Assembly: GCA_964415445.1 (NCBI GenBank)
Contig: CAYQAE010000064.1
Coordinates: 1 to 10,903 of the forward strand
Direction of reading: 5' to 3'
Source of the DNA: CAYQAE01 sp964415445 [NCBI: uncultured archaeon]
Lineage (GTDB): Archaea; CAYQAE01
Length of the DNA: 10,903 nucleotides
Part shown: in pieces, positions 1-6,210 of the stretch
Numbering within the stretch: the first letter of the stretch is position 1
Layout of the letters: the number at the start of each line of letters is the position of its first letter
Notes under the pieces: generated by a model
Seen by the model: only the letters and a program-made list of their open reading frames with translations
Database searches by the model: none
What the model was told of the DNA's origin: nothing
Made by a program: the position numbers and the translations under genes

Positions 1-86
1 TGGGCATTGAATTCTGGATTTAAAGAAGGATTTGATCCTGTTTTGTCAGGATCAAATCCTTCTTTAAATCCAGAATTCAATGCCCA
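1..86. repeat. Perfect 40-bp inverted repeat with 6-base loop at the window edge
   Basis: Bases 1-40 are the exact reverse complement of bases 47-86, separated by the loop TTTTGT (41-46). The left arm begins at base 1 exactly. On the minus strand the right arm (86-47) is open reading frame and continues the secreted-protein gene that starts at 236, so that arm is probably genuine sequence and the left arm a fold-back copy. A perfect palindrome ending exactly at the sequence edge is typical of an assembly or amplification fold-back. A real long hairpin cannot be excluded without reads across the end. Confidence 0.95.
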
Positions 87-236
87 TTTTGATAACCAAA
101 ATTGATTAACATCAATATCTGAATCATCTGTAGGATAATAAATATATGCTCCATTATCAGAAGCAGAACTACGATTTGGCAAAATTAAAATTATAGAAAT
201 TATTAATATTAATTGTGAAAATTTATTTTTCAGCAA
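1..236 (-). CDS. Secreted or surface protein, N-terminal fragment (3' end outside window)
   Basis: The frame opens with a TTG at 236 and stays open to the window edge, about 78 codons. The first 25 or so residues form a signal peptide: a basic start (MLKNK), a hydrophobic core (LILIISIILILP) and a small-residue cleavage site near SSA-S. The mature part starts SDNGAYIYYPTDD and is acidic and aromatic-rich, which suggests an exported or cell-surface protein. I do not recognise the family. The start is well supported by a GAGGT Shine-Dalgarno (247-243) six bases upstream and a TATA box at 282-273. The last part, from about base 46 downwards, lies in the fold-back palindrome. Residues after GFKEGFDP may therefore be artefactual (they read DKTGSNPSLNPEF and are encoded by the mirrored arm). 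A short non-coding leader is the alternative, but promoter, Shine-Dalgarno and signal peptide together argue for a gene. Confidence 0.65.
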   Translation of the reverse strand, partial: MLKNKFSQLILIISIILILPNRSSASDNGAYIYYPTDDSDIDVNQFWLSKWALNSGFKEGFDPDKTGSNPSLNPEFNA

Positions 237-242
237 AATTTA

Positions 243-282
243 ACCTCTCCAATGATTGCTATTTCTATATTTCATATATAAT
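243..282 (-). promoter_or_regulatory. Promoter and Shine-Dalgarno for the truncated secreted-protein gene
   Basis: On the minus strand an ATTATATATG TATA box lies at 282-273. It predicts a start of transcription near 251. The short leader then carries GGAGAGGTTA (250-241), a strong match to the archaeal anti-Shine-Dalgarno, six bases before the TTG at 236. This gene therefore appears to have its own leadered promoter just downstream of the stop at 294 of the preceding membrane-protein gene. Confidence 0.55.
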
Positions 283-293
283 TATGCTTATAT

Positions 294-1325
294 TTAAACA
301 TTTGCATGGTTAATTTTGGTATCTTTGTATTTTTTGTTTTTTTTCTCATCTAAAGTTAGATAAAAAAATGCACACATACCAGCAATTAAACTAATTATTG
401 GCCCTATTATAAATAAAATACTTAGAGATAATGCTTTAGCTTCAGCTAATCCTGCACTTTTAAAAATTTGATATGAAGTTACATTACCTGTACCTATACC
501 CAAAGGGACAAATGTTAGTATCCCAACAATTGTTGAGATAAATAGTGCTAGGCCCAAAACTACAATAGATAGATCTATATTCAAAGCTAGCATAAAAAAA
601 TAAACTGCAAATATTTCAATTATCCATCTTATGCATGTTATCAAAATTACTGATGGAATCACTATTCTACTTTTTTTAATGGTATTTAATCTTGCATAAA
701 ACCTATCTGCTTCCTCTTGTACGTATTGGTCGTATTTTGAAAGAAGGGATGGCATTAATTTTTCAACTAATTTTCTTATATATTCTACAATTTTTGATCC
801 TGATTTTTTAGACCCCACCACCAAAGCTAAAATTGCAAGGGATATAAATATAAAAACGAGCCCAAACCAAGATGCACGAATTTTATCACTTACTCCTACG
901 TATTGATCTAATAGGAAGAAAAAAGAAAACGCTATAAATGATAAAGTAAATATATAATCTATTATCCGGTAAGTAAATAGGGCTGCAGCTGAATCTCCTA
1001 TGTTTATGTCTAGATAATGTTTTTTAACACCTAAACGCGCTAGATCTCCACTTTTTGCAGGTAGAGATGCACTAAGGCCATATCCAAACAAAAACGGAGC
1101 TAACAACTTTTTGTATCCTAAATTAGGATATGCATCTTTTAGAAGCATATACCACCTTGTGCATTTAACAAATAGAGATAGAACAAATAAAGAAATTCCT
1201 AATAAAATATATTCTTTTTTTGCCTCACTTAATGTCTCTATTATATCTTTAGTTCCCACAGAATAAATTAGAGCAAATAAAATACTCAAACCTAAAATTA
1301 ACAAAATTATTGTTCTTTTTCTCAT
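294..1325 (-). CDS. UPF0104 / LPG-synthase-TM-like integral membrane protein
   Basis: This 343-residue protein has about eight hydrophobic segments (roughly residues 5-23, 38-58, 77-90, 112-139, 151-171, 224-250, 256-276 and 298-325). It ends in a lysine-rich cytoplasmic tail. The layout and the motif LPAKSGDLARL (88-98) fit the UPF0104/TIGR00374 family, which is related to the membrane domain of lysylphosphatidylglycerol synthase. Members are often annotated as flippase-like and found near glycan genes, but most have no proven substrate. The second family signature, usually PGG-G-x-E, is here PLGIGTGN (274-281), so the acidic residue is replaced. There is no C-terminal aminoacyl-transferase domain, so lysyl transfer is not expected. 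The ATG at 1325 overlaps the upstream stop as ATGA, which implies coupled translation with the 187-residue membrane protein. A role in lipid or lipid-linked glycan handling is inference. Confidence 0.8.
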   Translation of the reverse strand: MRKRTIILLILGLSILFALIYSVGTKDIIETLSEAKKEYILLGISLFVLSLFVKCTRWYMLLKDAYPNLGYKKLLAPFLFGYGLSASLPAKSGDLARLGVKKHYLDINIGDSAAALFTYRIIDYIFTLSFIAFSFFFLLDQYVGVSDKIRASWFGLVFIFISLAILALVVGSKKSGSKIVEYIRKLVEKLMPSLLSKYDQYVQEEADRFYARLNTIKKSRIVIPSVILITCIRWIIEIFAVYFFMLALNIDLSIVVLGLALFISTIVGILTFVPLGIGTGNVTSYQIFKSAGLAEAKALSLSILFIIGPIISLIAGMCAFFYLTLDEKKNKKYKDTKINHANV

Positions 1326-1885
1326 CCGACCACAGTTTGTTTTTTTCTATTGTATACTTCAAAAAAAGAACTAAAAATTATAGGTGCCATAATATCTAAT
1401 AAAAAGAGATTTGATGAATTTTCAATATCTATAATGTATCCTAAACTATAATTTATTCCTTCCCAGATAGTATAATATAAAAGTTGTGCAGCCCAAAAAG
1501 ATAGTGGAAAGATAAATTTAGTGTTGCTATCAGAAGTTCCTGATATATGAAATATTGCCATAGCTAAAATAAAAGGAGATATAAATAAAACAATCAAACC
1601 CTCAACTATATTTGGTATAGGCATCTGGGGAAAAACTACAAAGCAAAAAAGCACAATAGAGATTATAATTAGTTCTATATCTATTTTTTCAATAATTCTG
1701 TCTTCTGAAGCGATATATATACATACAAATATTGTGCCTATTGATATTGAGATAAAACCTACATAATCTAAAATTATAATTAGTTTATAAAAAAGTAATA
1801 AGCTATCATACAACAAAAAAGCAGAACCTATCAGTATTAAAGCTATACCAATAGATAGAAGCTTTTTTTTGAATAAATAATACAT
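1322..1885 (-). CDS. Uncharacterised six-helix membrane protein
   Basis: This 187-residue protein is almost entirely hydrophobic. It has about six predicted membrane helices (near residues 9-32, 34-58, 69-86, 94-114, 124-141 and 158-176). Loops are short, including EDRIIEKIDIE after helix 2 and GTSDSNTK after helix 4, and a basic tail (NRKKQ) ends the protein. Aromatic residues cluster around helix 5 (FWAAQLLYYTIWEG). I do not recognise the family and see no catalytic or metal motif. It is the first gene of a two-gene unit. Its TGA shares bases with the ATG of the UPF0104-like gene (ATGA at 1325-1322), so the two products are probably made together and may form a complex. The ATG at 1885 lies 29 bases after the first T of a TTTAAATA box, which fits a leaderless mRNA. 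Confidence 0.75.
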   Translation of the reverse strand: MYYLFKKKLLSIGIALILIGSAFLLYDSLLLFYKLIIILDYVGFISISIGTIFVCIYIASEDRIIEKIDIELIIISIVLFCFVVFPQMPIPNIVEGLIVLFISPFILAMAIFHISGTSDSNTKFIFPLSFWAAQLLYYTIWEGINYSLGYIIDIENSSNLFLLDIMAPIIFSSFFEVYNRKKQTVVG

Positions 1886-1906
1886 ATTTTTTTCTTTTTT
1901 TGCTAT

Positions 1907-1914
1907 TATTTAAA
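1907..1914 (-). promoter_or_regulatory. TATA box for the membrane-protein pair
   Basis: Minus-strand TTTAAATA at 1914-1907 is centred about 26 bases before the ATG at 1885. This is the spacing expected if transcription starts at or next to the start codon. No Shine-Dalgarno is visible in the intervening purine-rich stretch (GCAAAAAAAGAAAAAAAT), which supports a leaderless transcript. Confidence 0.5.
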
Positions 1915-1944
1915 GAGTTTAGGTCTAATTTTTTCAACCAGAAT

Positions 1945-1988
1945 CTTTTTTAAAGTAGAAATTAGTGGTTTATATGATTAGTTGGTGG
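1945..1988 (+). promoter_or_regulatory. Promoter and Shine-Dalgarno region for rpl41e
   Basis: Two TATA-like stretches precede the mini-gene: TTTTTTAAAG around 1946-1955 and TTTATATG at 1969-1976. The first would place transcription start near 1977, leaving a leader of about 20 bases with GGTGG (1984-1988) seven bases before the ATG at 1996. The second is slightly too close for a start at the ATG. The first option is preferred because of the Shine-Dalgarno match. This region is shared back-to-back with the promoter of the membrane-protein pair. Confidence 0.4.
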
Positions 1989-1995
1989 GTTTTAT

Positions 1996-2088
1996 ATGGG
2001 CAAAAGACCAAGGAAATTCAAGAAAAAAGGATCAATGCGCTGGAAGTGGAAGAAAAAACGAATGAGAAAAAAGAAGAATAAAAAATAA
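1996..2088 (+). CDS. rpl41e: Large-subunit ribosomal protein eL41
   Basis: A 30-codon frame encodes a protein made almost only of Lys and Arg, with the eL41 core MRWKWKKKRMRKKK at residues 14-27. Compare the universal eL41 pattern M-R-x-K-W-[RK]-K-K-R-M-R-[RK]. eL41 is a single short helix that sits at the ribosomal subunit interface and is the smallest ribosomal protein. The ATG at 1996 is chosen because GGTGG lies seven bases upstream. It adds the extension MGKRPRKFKKKGS before the conserved core. The inner ATG at 2035 would give only the 17-residue core and has no Shine-Dalgarno. The C-terminus ends KKKNKK, a little shorter than the usual basic tail. The gene stands alone, divergent from the membrane-protein pair and convergent with the mevalonate operon, whose last stop is 5 bases away. 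Its size means automatic gene callers commonly miss it. The match to the core is strong. Confidence 0.88.
   Translation: MGKRPRKFKKKGSMRWKWKKKRMRKKKNKK
2053..2085 (-). terminator. T-run terminator of the mevalonate operon, antisense to rpl41e
   Basis: Just past the operon's last stop (2094), minus-strand transcription meets three T6 runs at 2085-2080, 2072-2067 and 2058-2053. They are created by Lys and Arg codons of rpl41e on the other strand. Archaeal RNA polymerase terminates on such oligo-T tracts without needing a stable hairpin. No other terminator fits in the 5-base gap, so termination inside the opposing gene is inferred. Confidence 0.45.
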
Positions 2089-2093
2089 TTAAA

Positions 2094-2825
2094 TTAAGCG
2101 CTTATTTTGTATTCTTTAGTTATTTCTTTAGAATCAATTTCTATTTTGCGTATTAATTTACCACATCTTTTTGCAAGTAATCTTTTTTTGGCAAAAGATA
2201 AATCTTTAGCTTCATCTGGTATCTCTATTCTATCTACCACGATATTATCCTCTATATTTATTTCTTTGAACTCTTTATTATCAAAATCAAATAATAGTAA
2301 GTCTGCTAGATCTTTCCTAGCTTCCTTTGGAAGGGTTGCTGAACAGAATTTCATGGGATTTGCAATTTTTCCACTCATCGATGGCCGGGATAAATTAGGT
2401 TTAGTTTTTATCTTGCATTGTCTTGTGCCATATGAGAGAAGAATTTCTGATACATCTTTTATTTCATCATATATTTTTTTGATTATTTTTTTATCTAAGT
2501 TAGTTTGAATTTTGTAAGTATGAAGTTGTCCTCCTTTTTTTTGTTTTTTCTTTGTATACTCTATCTCTTTTTTATCTAAATATGAATCTATCTCGTCTAG
2601 AGATATTATATTTCCTTTGATTTTGTATTCACCATCATCTAAATAATTCGAAACTATTGATCCAATATATGTTGCATATTTTTCTGAGGCCCTAGCTGTA
2701 TTTCGAGTTGGTGTAGATTTTACTCTAATTTGTGAGAGGAAAAATTCACCTTTTCCGTATCTTGATAATTTTTTGTGAGTCATATCATCTATTTTATCTT
2801 TAGCTAAACGCTCTATTATATGCAT
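2094..2825 (-). CDS. Uncharacterised basic protein, last gene of the mevalonate operon
   Basis: This 243-residue protein is soluble, highly charged and lysine-rich, with no signal peptide or membrane segment. I do not recognise the family. Visible segments are an N-terminal helical part (IIERLAKDKIDDMTHKKLSRYGKGEFFL, residues 3-30, broken by Tyr-Gly-Lys-Gly), a basic central stretch (KKKQKKGG, 92-99), and a Gly/Pro/Cys-containing block around 147-177 (RPSMSGKIANP then KFCSATLPKEARKDL) that looks like the most constrained part. The C-terminal third alternates acidic and basic patches. The ATG at 2825 is 6 bases after the DUF35 stop, with GGTGTGAG just upstream, so it is surely co-transcribed with the thiolase/HMG-CoA synthase genes. 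The richness in Lys and the neighbouring rpl41e could suit an RNA- or ribosome-linked role, but that is speculation. No function is assigned. Confidence 0.75.
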   Translation of the reverse strand: MHIIERLAKDKIDDMTHKKLSRYGKGEFFLSQIRVKSTPTRNTARASEKYATYIGSIVSNYLDDGEYKIKGNIISLDEIDSYLDKKEIEYTKKKQKKGGQLHTYKIQTNLDKKIIKKIYDEIKDVSEILLSYGTRQCKIKTKPNLSRPSMSGKIANPMKFCSATLPKEARKDLADLLLFDFDNKEFKEINIEDNIVVDRIEIPDEAKDLSFAKKRLLAKRCGKLIRKIEIDSKEITKEYKISA

Positions 2826-2831
2826 ATCTTC

Positions 2832-3218
2832 TCACACCAATTTTGGTCTAAATTTCGCACCATAGTCTATAACATCATTTTTTCCATGAGAGCATATTTT
2901 TCTAAATACAGATTCCACTCTATCCCCAATTTTGATATTTTCAAAATCTACAATTTGAGATAAAATTTTTGGACCTTCATCTAATTTAATTAAACCAATG
3001 GTAATGGGTATAAATTCATTAAAATCTTTAGGAGCGGAATAAATTTCTGTAAAAGTTAATATTTCACCCTCACCCTTAAATTGATAATCTTCATATTCTC
3101 TGCTTTTGCACGTTGGACATACTTTTCTTGGTGGATAACTTAGGGTTCCACATTTTTTACATTTTGTGCCTAAAATCCTATATCGAGTTTTTTGTTCACG
3201 CCATGCTCGTGCTACCAT
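2832..3218 (-). CDS. DUF35 zinc-ribbon/OB-fold protein, thiolase-HMG-CoA synthase scaffold
   Basis: This 128-residue protein is the usual length for the family. A rubredoxin-like zinc ribbon has cysteines C20, C23, C34 and C37 (KCKKCG then VCPTCK). An OB-fold follows from about residue 46 (GEGEILTFTEIY, then IGLIKLDEGPKILSQIV, then IKIGDRVESVFR). In archaea such as Methanothermococcus the equivalent DUF35 protein bridges acetoacetyl-CoA thiolase and HMG-CoA synthase and holds a shared CoA site, so that the unfavourable thiolase product passes straight to the synthase. The gene order here (HMG-CoA synthase, thiolase, DUF35, gaps of 3 and 4 bases) is that of this complex. The ATG at 3218 is preceded by AAGGTGAT, a near-perfect Shine-Dalgarno that contains the thiolase TGA stop. 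This favours high, coupled translation. The protein is not thought to be an enzyme itself. Confidence 0.92.
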   Translation of the reverse strand: MVARAWREQKTRYRILGTKCKKCGTLSYPPRKVCPTCKSREYEDYQFKGEGEILTFTEIYSAPKDFNEFIPITIGLIKLDEGPKILSQIVDFENIKIGDRVESVFRKICSHGKNDVIDYGAKFRPKLV

Positions 3219-3231
3219 CTAATCACCTTCT
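3219..3231 (-). promoter_or_regulatory. Strong Shine-Dalgarno of the DUF35 gene overlapping the thiolase stop
   Basis: Minus-strand AAGGTGAT (3229-3222) is an eight-base match to the archaeal Shine-Dalgarno consensus, four bases (TTAG including overlap) before the ATG at 3218. Its TGA is the thiolase stop codon, so terminating ribosomes sit directly on the re-initiation site. It is the best ribosome-binding site in this operon and fixes the DUF35 start. Confidence 0.7.
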
Positions 3232-4374
3232 AAATACAGAAACTGAAATGTTGCTGCCTAATCCTCCTATATTTTGACATACACCAATTTTTGGATTATC
3301 TACTTGATTCTCTCCTGCTTCTCCTCTAAGTTGTTTTACAATTTCATATGCTTGATAGACTCCAGTAGCACCCACAGGATGTCCTCGAGCTTTAAGACCT
3401 CCTGATAGATTTGTTGGAATTTTTCCATCTTTTTCTATGTTTCCTTCTTTTATAAATTTGGAAGCCTCTCCTTTTTTGCAAAATCCCATATCCTCTAGGT
3501 CCAAAAGACCTAAAATTGAAAATGCATCATGAACTTCACATACATCTATATCATCTGATGTAATTGATGCCATCTTATAGGCTTGCTTTGTGGCTTTAAT
3601 TGTTGCATCAAATTGCAGTAGATTTTTTCGATCATGATATCCTATAGTATCTGTAGCATTTCCCACTCCTGCAAATTCTATTGGGTTATCTTGTATCTTT
3701 TTTGCCTTATCATATGAACATAATAATACTGCAGCAGATCCATCTGCAATAGCAGAGCAATCTAGGAGTCTCAAAGGTGATGCTATAACAGGTGCAGATG
3801 TTGCTTTATCTAGGGTAATTGGAAACTTAAAAGCAGCATGTTTTGTGTTTTTGCTATATTTGTGACAGTGGACTGAAAATTGTGCTAAATCTTCATGCTT
3901 TAGATTAAATTCTTTCATATATCTTCTAGCTAATAGCGCATTTAAGCCAACAAATGAAGTTCCATAGAAAGATTCATATTCACAATCTGCAGCCTGTGCT
4001 AATATTTTAGTGGTCTCAGAAGTATCTGTATCAAACATCTTCTCAACTCCTGCTACCATCACCATATCATATAATCCTGAAGCTATTGCAATATATCCTT
4101 GCATAAGGGCAGCGCCACCTGATCCACAGGCTGCTTCAATTTTACAAGCTGAAATGTCTCCTAAATTAGCATAATCTGCCAAAAGCGAACCTAAATTTTC
4201 CTGACCTATAAATGAACCTGATGCCATATTCCCTACATATAAAGCATCAATTTTATCTACTTTAGCATCATCTAGACAATTCCAAGCTGCCTCTGTAAAT
4301 AAATCTCGCAAGGATTTATCCCAAGCTTCTGATACTTCTATACATCCTACTCCTAATACTGCAACTTTTTTCAT
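3223..4374 (-). CDS. Acetyl-CoA C-acetyltransferase (acetoacetyl-CoA thiolase), archaeal type
   Basis: This 383-residue thiolase-fold enzyme condenses two acetyl-CoA into acetoacetyl-CoA, the first step of the mevalonate route to archaeal lipids. The nucleophilic cysteine is C83 in EAACGSGGAAL. The C-terminal half carries VHDAFS (the position of the NEAF-type motif), GLKARGHPVGATG with the active-site His, and CQNIGGLG with the second catalytic Cys. It belongs to the SCP2/archaeal thiolase group, which lacks the long loop of bacterial biosynthetic thiolases and works with a DUF35 partner. The ATG at 4374 is 3 bases after the HMG-CoA synthase stop, and the N-terminus MKKVAVLGVGC fits the first strand of the family. 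The Shine-Dalgarno is weak, so translation is probably coupled to the synthase. Function is secure from context and motifs; the in vivo partner complex is inferred from homologues. Confidence 0.93.
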   Translation of the reverse strand: MKKVAVLGVGCIEVSEAWDKSLRDLFTEAAWNCLDDAKVDKIDALYVGNMASGSFIGQENLGSLLADYANLGDISACKIEAACGSGGAALMQGYIAIASGLYDMVMVAGVEKMFDTDTSETTKILAQAADCEYESFYGTSFVGLNALLARRYMKEFNLKHEDLAQFSVHCHKYSKNTKHAAFKFPITLDKATSAPVIASPLRLLDCSAIADGSAAVLLCSYDKAKKIQDNPIEFAGVGNATDTIGYHDRKNLLQFDATIKATKQAYKMASITSDDIDVCEVHDAFSILGLLDLEDMGFCKKGEASKFIKEGNIEKDGKIPTNLSGGLKARGHPVGATGVYQAYEIVKQLRGEAGENQVDNPKIGVCQNIGGLGSNISVSVFRR

Positions 4375-4377
4375 TTT

Positions 4378-5427
4378 TTATTCAGCTCTTATCTTATTTC
4401 TAAATCTAGCGTAGGTAGCATAATCTATGTATCTTTTCTTATCAAGATAATTTTGTGTCATAGGAGCTAGATCTCTTCGCTCTTTTAGAGCATCTTGGGT
4501 AACTATACTAAATGCATCAGATCCTGCACCTGATCCATATGATACTACTAATATCCTTGCCCCTGCTTCAACATTATCTAAAATATTAGTTAAACCCAAA
4601 GGCACTGCCCCTGCATAAGTATTTCCCACATATGGACTTAGAAGTCCGTGTTTGATTTGATCATTTGAAAATCCTAATATCTTTGCAGCACTCATTGGAA
4701 ATTTTTTGTTGGGTTGGTGAAAGCAAGCATAATCAAAATCATCTTTTTTATATCCACCCTTTTCAAATAACATCTTTGCAGCTCCAATTACATGTCTAAA
4801 ATATGCAGGTTTTCCTGTAAATCTTCCACCATGTGAGGGATATATCTCATGCTGTCTTCTCCAAAAATCTGGAGTATCTGTGACAAATGAACAACTCCCT
4901 TCAATATAAGCTAGAGTTTGATTACTTTTTTTAGAAAATATATATGCTCCACCCCCACTTGCTGCTGTAAACTCCAAAGCATCTTGTGGCCTACCTTGTG
5001 CAGTATCTACTCCAATTCCCATTGCATGTTCTACCATCTCAGATCCAACTAGCCCAATACAAGCTTGGAATGTCTCAGTGCCTGCTTTGCATGCAAATTC
5101 ATAATCTGCAGAAAGTAATTCGCCGGTAGCACCAATTGCTTCAGCGATCACTGTTGCTGATGGTTTTACAGCATATGGTTTTGATTCAGTTCCTAAATAT
5201 AGAGTTTGGAGCATTTTAGGATTAATTTTAGCACGTAAAATTGCATTACGTGCTGCTTCACACCCCATAGTAATTACATCTTCATCAGGTCCATTCGTAG
5301 CTTTCTCAATTACTGGAGTCCTTTTTGGATCTCGATTCCACATAGTTGCAATTTCTGAATTTTTTATTCTATACATAGGAATATATGCGCCATATCCTAA
5401 TATCCCAACGTCAGTTTTTGATCTCAA
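4378..5427 (-). CDS. Hydroxymethylglutaryl-CoA synthase, archaeal type (TTG start)
   Basis: This 349-residue enzyme adds acetyl-CoA to acetoacetyl-CoA to give HMG-CoA, the committed precursor of mevalonate and isoprenoid lipids. Catalytic residues are visible: Glu81 in [15 protein letters not shown], the acyl-accepting Cys113 in [12 protein letters not shown], and His237 in [11 protein letters not shown]. The conserved [13 protein letters not shown] segment surrounds 264-276. Length and the opening [16 protein letters not shown] match the archaeal family. The start is TTG at 5427. No ATG or GTG gives the expected N-terminus, the next Met (residue 18) would remove the first strand, and a weak AGGATG site lies upstream. 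It follows the KaiC-like gene by 20 bases and precedes thiolase by 3. The tail after residue 310 ([20 protein letters not shown] and on) matches the usual C-terminal helices. Confidence 0.95.
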   Translation of the reverse strand: MRSKTDVGILGYGAYIPMYRIKNSEIATMWNRDPKRTPVIEKATNGPDEDVITMGCEAARNAILRAKINPKMLQTLYLGTESKPYAVKPSATVIAEAIGATGELLSADYEFACKAGTETFQACIGLVGSEMVEHAMGIGVDTAQGRPQDALEFTAASGGGAYIFSKKSNQTLAYIEGSCSFVTDTPDFWRRQHEIYPSHGGRFTGKPAYFRHVIGAAKMLFEKGGYKKDDFDYACFHQPNKKFPMSAAKILGFSNDQIKHGLLSPYVGNTYAGAVPLGLTNILDNVEAGARILVVSYGSGAGSDAFSIVTQDALKERRDLAPMTQNYLDKKRYIDYATYARFRNKIRAE

Positions 5428-5447
5428 AATATCTACATCCTATATTT

Positions 5448-6203
5448 TTATAATCCTCTAAGCATATCTAGCATATCTTCTTCTTCTACTTCTGCCAGTG
5501 ATACATCTTCTTCTTCAGATTTGGCTCCGAAAGTAAATCCTCTATCTTTATCAAAATAGAATTCATTTTCTAAAACTGGGGAAGTAAGATGAATTCTAGG
5601 TATGGATAAATATCTTTTATCAGCTCTTTGGCTAAATTTAATAGTGCCATCATAGCCTTGCTCAATTAATGTCTCTTCTGACTTAAGTTGTGCACCCTCA
5701 TCTAAGGATGCAAAAAAACAATACTCATGATGATGCATAGGACCTTTGAGATGATTTGTAAATTTATAAATACTTGCAGCTTTATTGTATGCAATTAATG
5801 TGGTGAGTGAATCAATAAAAACATAAGTAATCTCTTTTCCATCCATCTTAACTTCACGGCATGCATGATCAATATTATCTGCTAATTTAGTTAAGTTTGA
5901 AATTTGTGCTGCTCCGCTTTTTGCCATCCTCCAAGAATAGTAATCTACTATCTTTAGTGATTCAGGTGGATTTGGATCTATAGACTTTATTATTTCTTTG
6001 ACCATATCTTCGCTGGCATCAATTGTTAGAAAAACAGTTGCAAAACCTTGCTTAGCTTGCTGTATGGCCAAATAAAGCATCCACAAAGTTTTACCTACAC
6101 CAGGTGGCCCTAAAACTAAATAGCTAGTAGGTCCAGGAAAACCACCATTAATTTGGTCATCTATGCTCTTTACAAAGGTAGGATATCTTTTTATTTCAGT
6201 CAT
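5448..6203 (-). CDS. KaiC/RadA-like P-loop ATPase, first gene of the mevalonate operon
   Basis: This 251-residue single-domain RecA-fold protein of the KaiC/GvpD/ArlH type has Walker A GPPGVGKT (32-39) and Walker B YVFIDSL with Asp131. A DGTIKF strand near 185 and the C-terminal KaiC-like strand RYLSIPRIH follow. Where KaiC and RadA relatives usually carry a catalytic Glu pair (F-E-E-S), this protein reads TIDASED, so the pair appears to be Asp62-Ala63. By this eye alignment, nucleotide binding is likely but hydrolysis may be weak. The C-terminus is an acidic tail (residues 229-247, many Glu and Asp) ending DMLRGL, possibly a docking peptide. It leads the operon for HMG-CoA synthase, thiolase and DUF35. 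The ATG at 6203 has AAAGGT seven bases upstream. A regulatory or sensory role in lipid precursor supply is inferred only from position. Confidence 0.85.
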   Translation of the reverse strand: MTEIKRYPTFVKSIDDQINGGFPGPTSYLVLGPPGVGKTLWMLYLAIQQAKQGFATVFLTIDASEDMVKEIIKSIDPNPPESLKIVDYYSWRMAKSGAAQISNLTKLADNIDHACREVKMDGKEITYVFIDSLTTLIAYNKAASIYKFTNHLKGPMHHHEYCFFASLDEGAQLKSEETLIEQGYDGTIKFSQRADKRYLSIPRIHLTSPVLENEFYFDKDRGFTFGAKSEEEDVSLAEVEEEDMLDMLRGL

Positions 6204-6210
6204 TGGATAT

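Noticed and set aside
1-86. Edge palindrome as an intrinsic terminator or transposon end
   Set aside because: The right arm is coding, the stem is far longer than a terminator, no T-run of note follows it, and there is no transposase or target duplication.
2095-2104. Ten-base palindrome TAAGCGCTTA as the rpl41e terminator
   Set aside because: The stem is too short, it lies in the last codons of the opposing gene, and only T4 follows. Chance is as likely.
2107-2508. 133-codon plus-strand frame opposite the unknown basic protein
   Set aside because: It lies wholly antisense to a well-supported operon gene, has no promoter or Shine-Dalgarno, and its Ser/Leu/Ile-rich composition is what antisense of Lys/Asp/Glu-rich coding gives.
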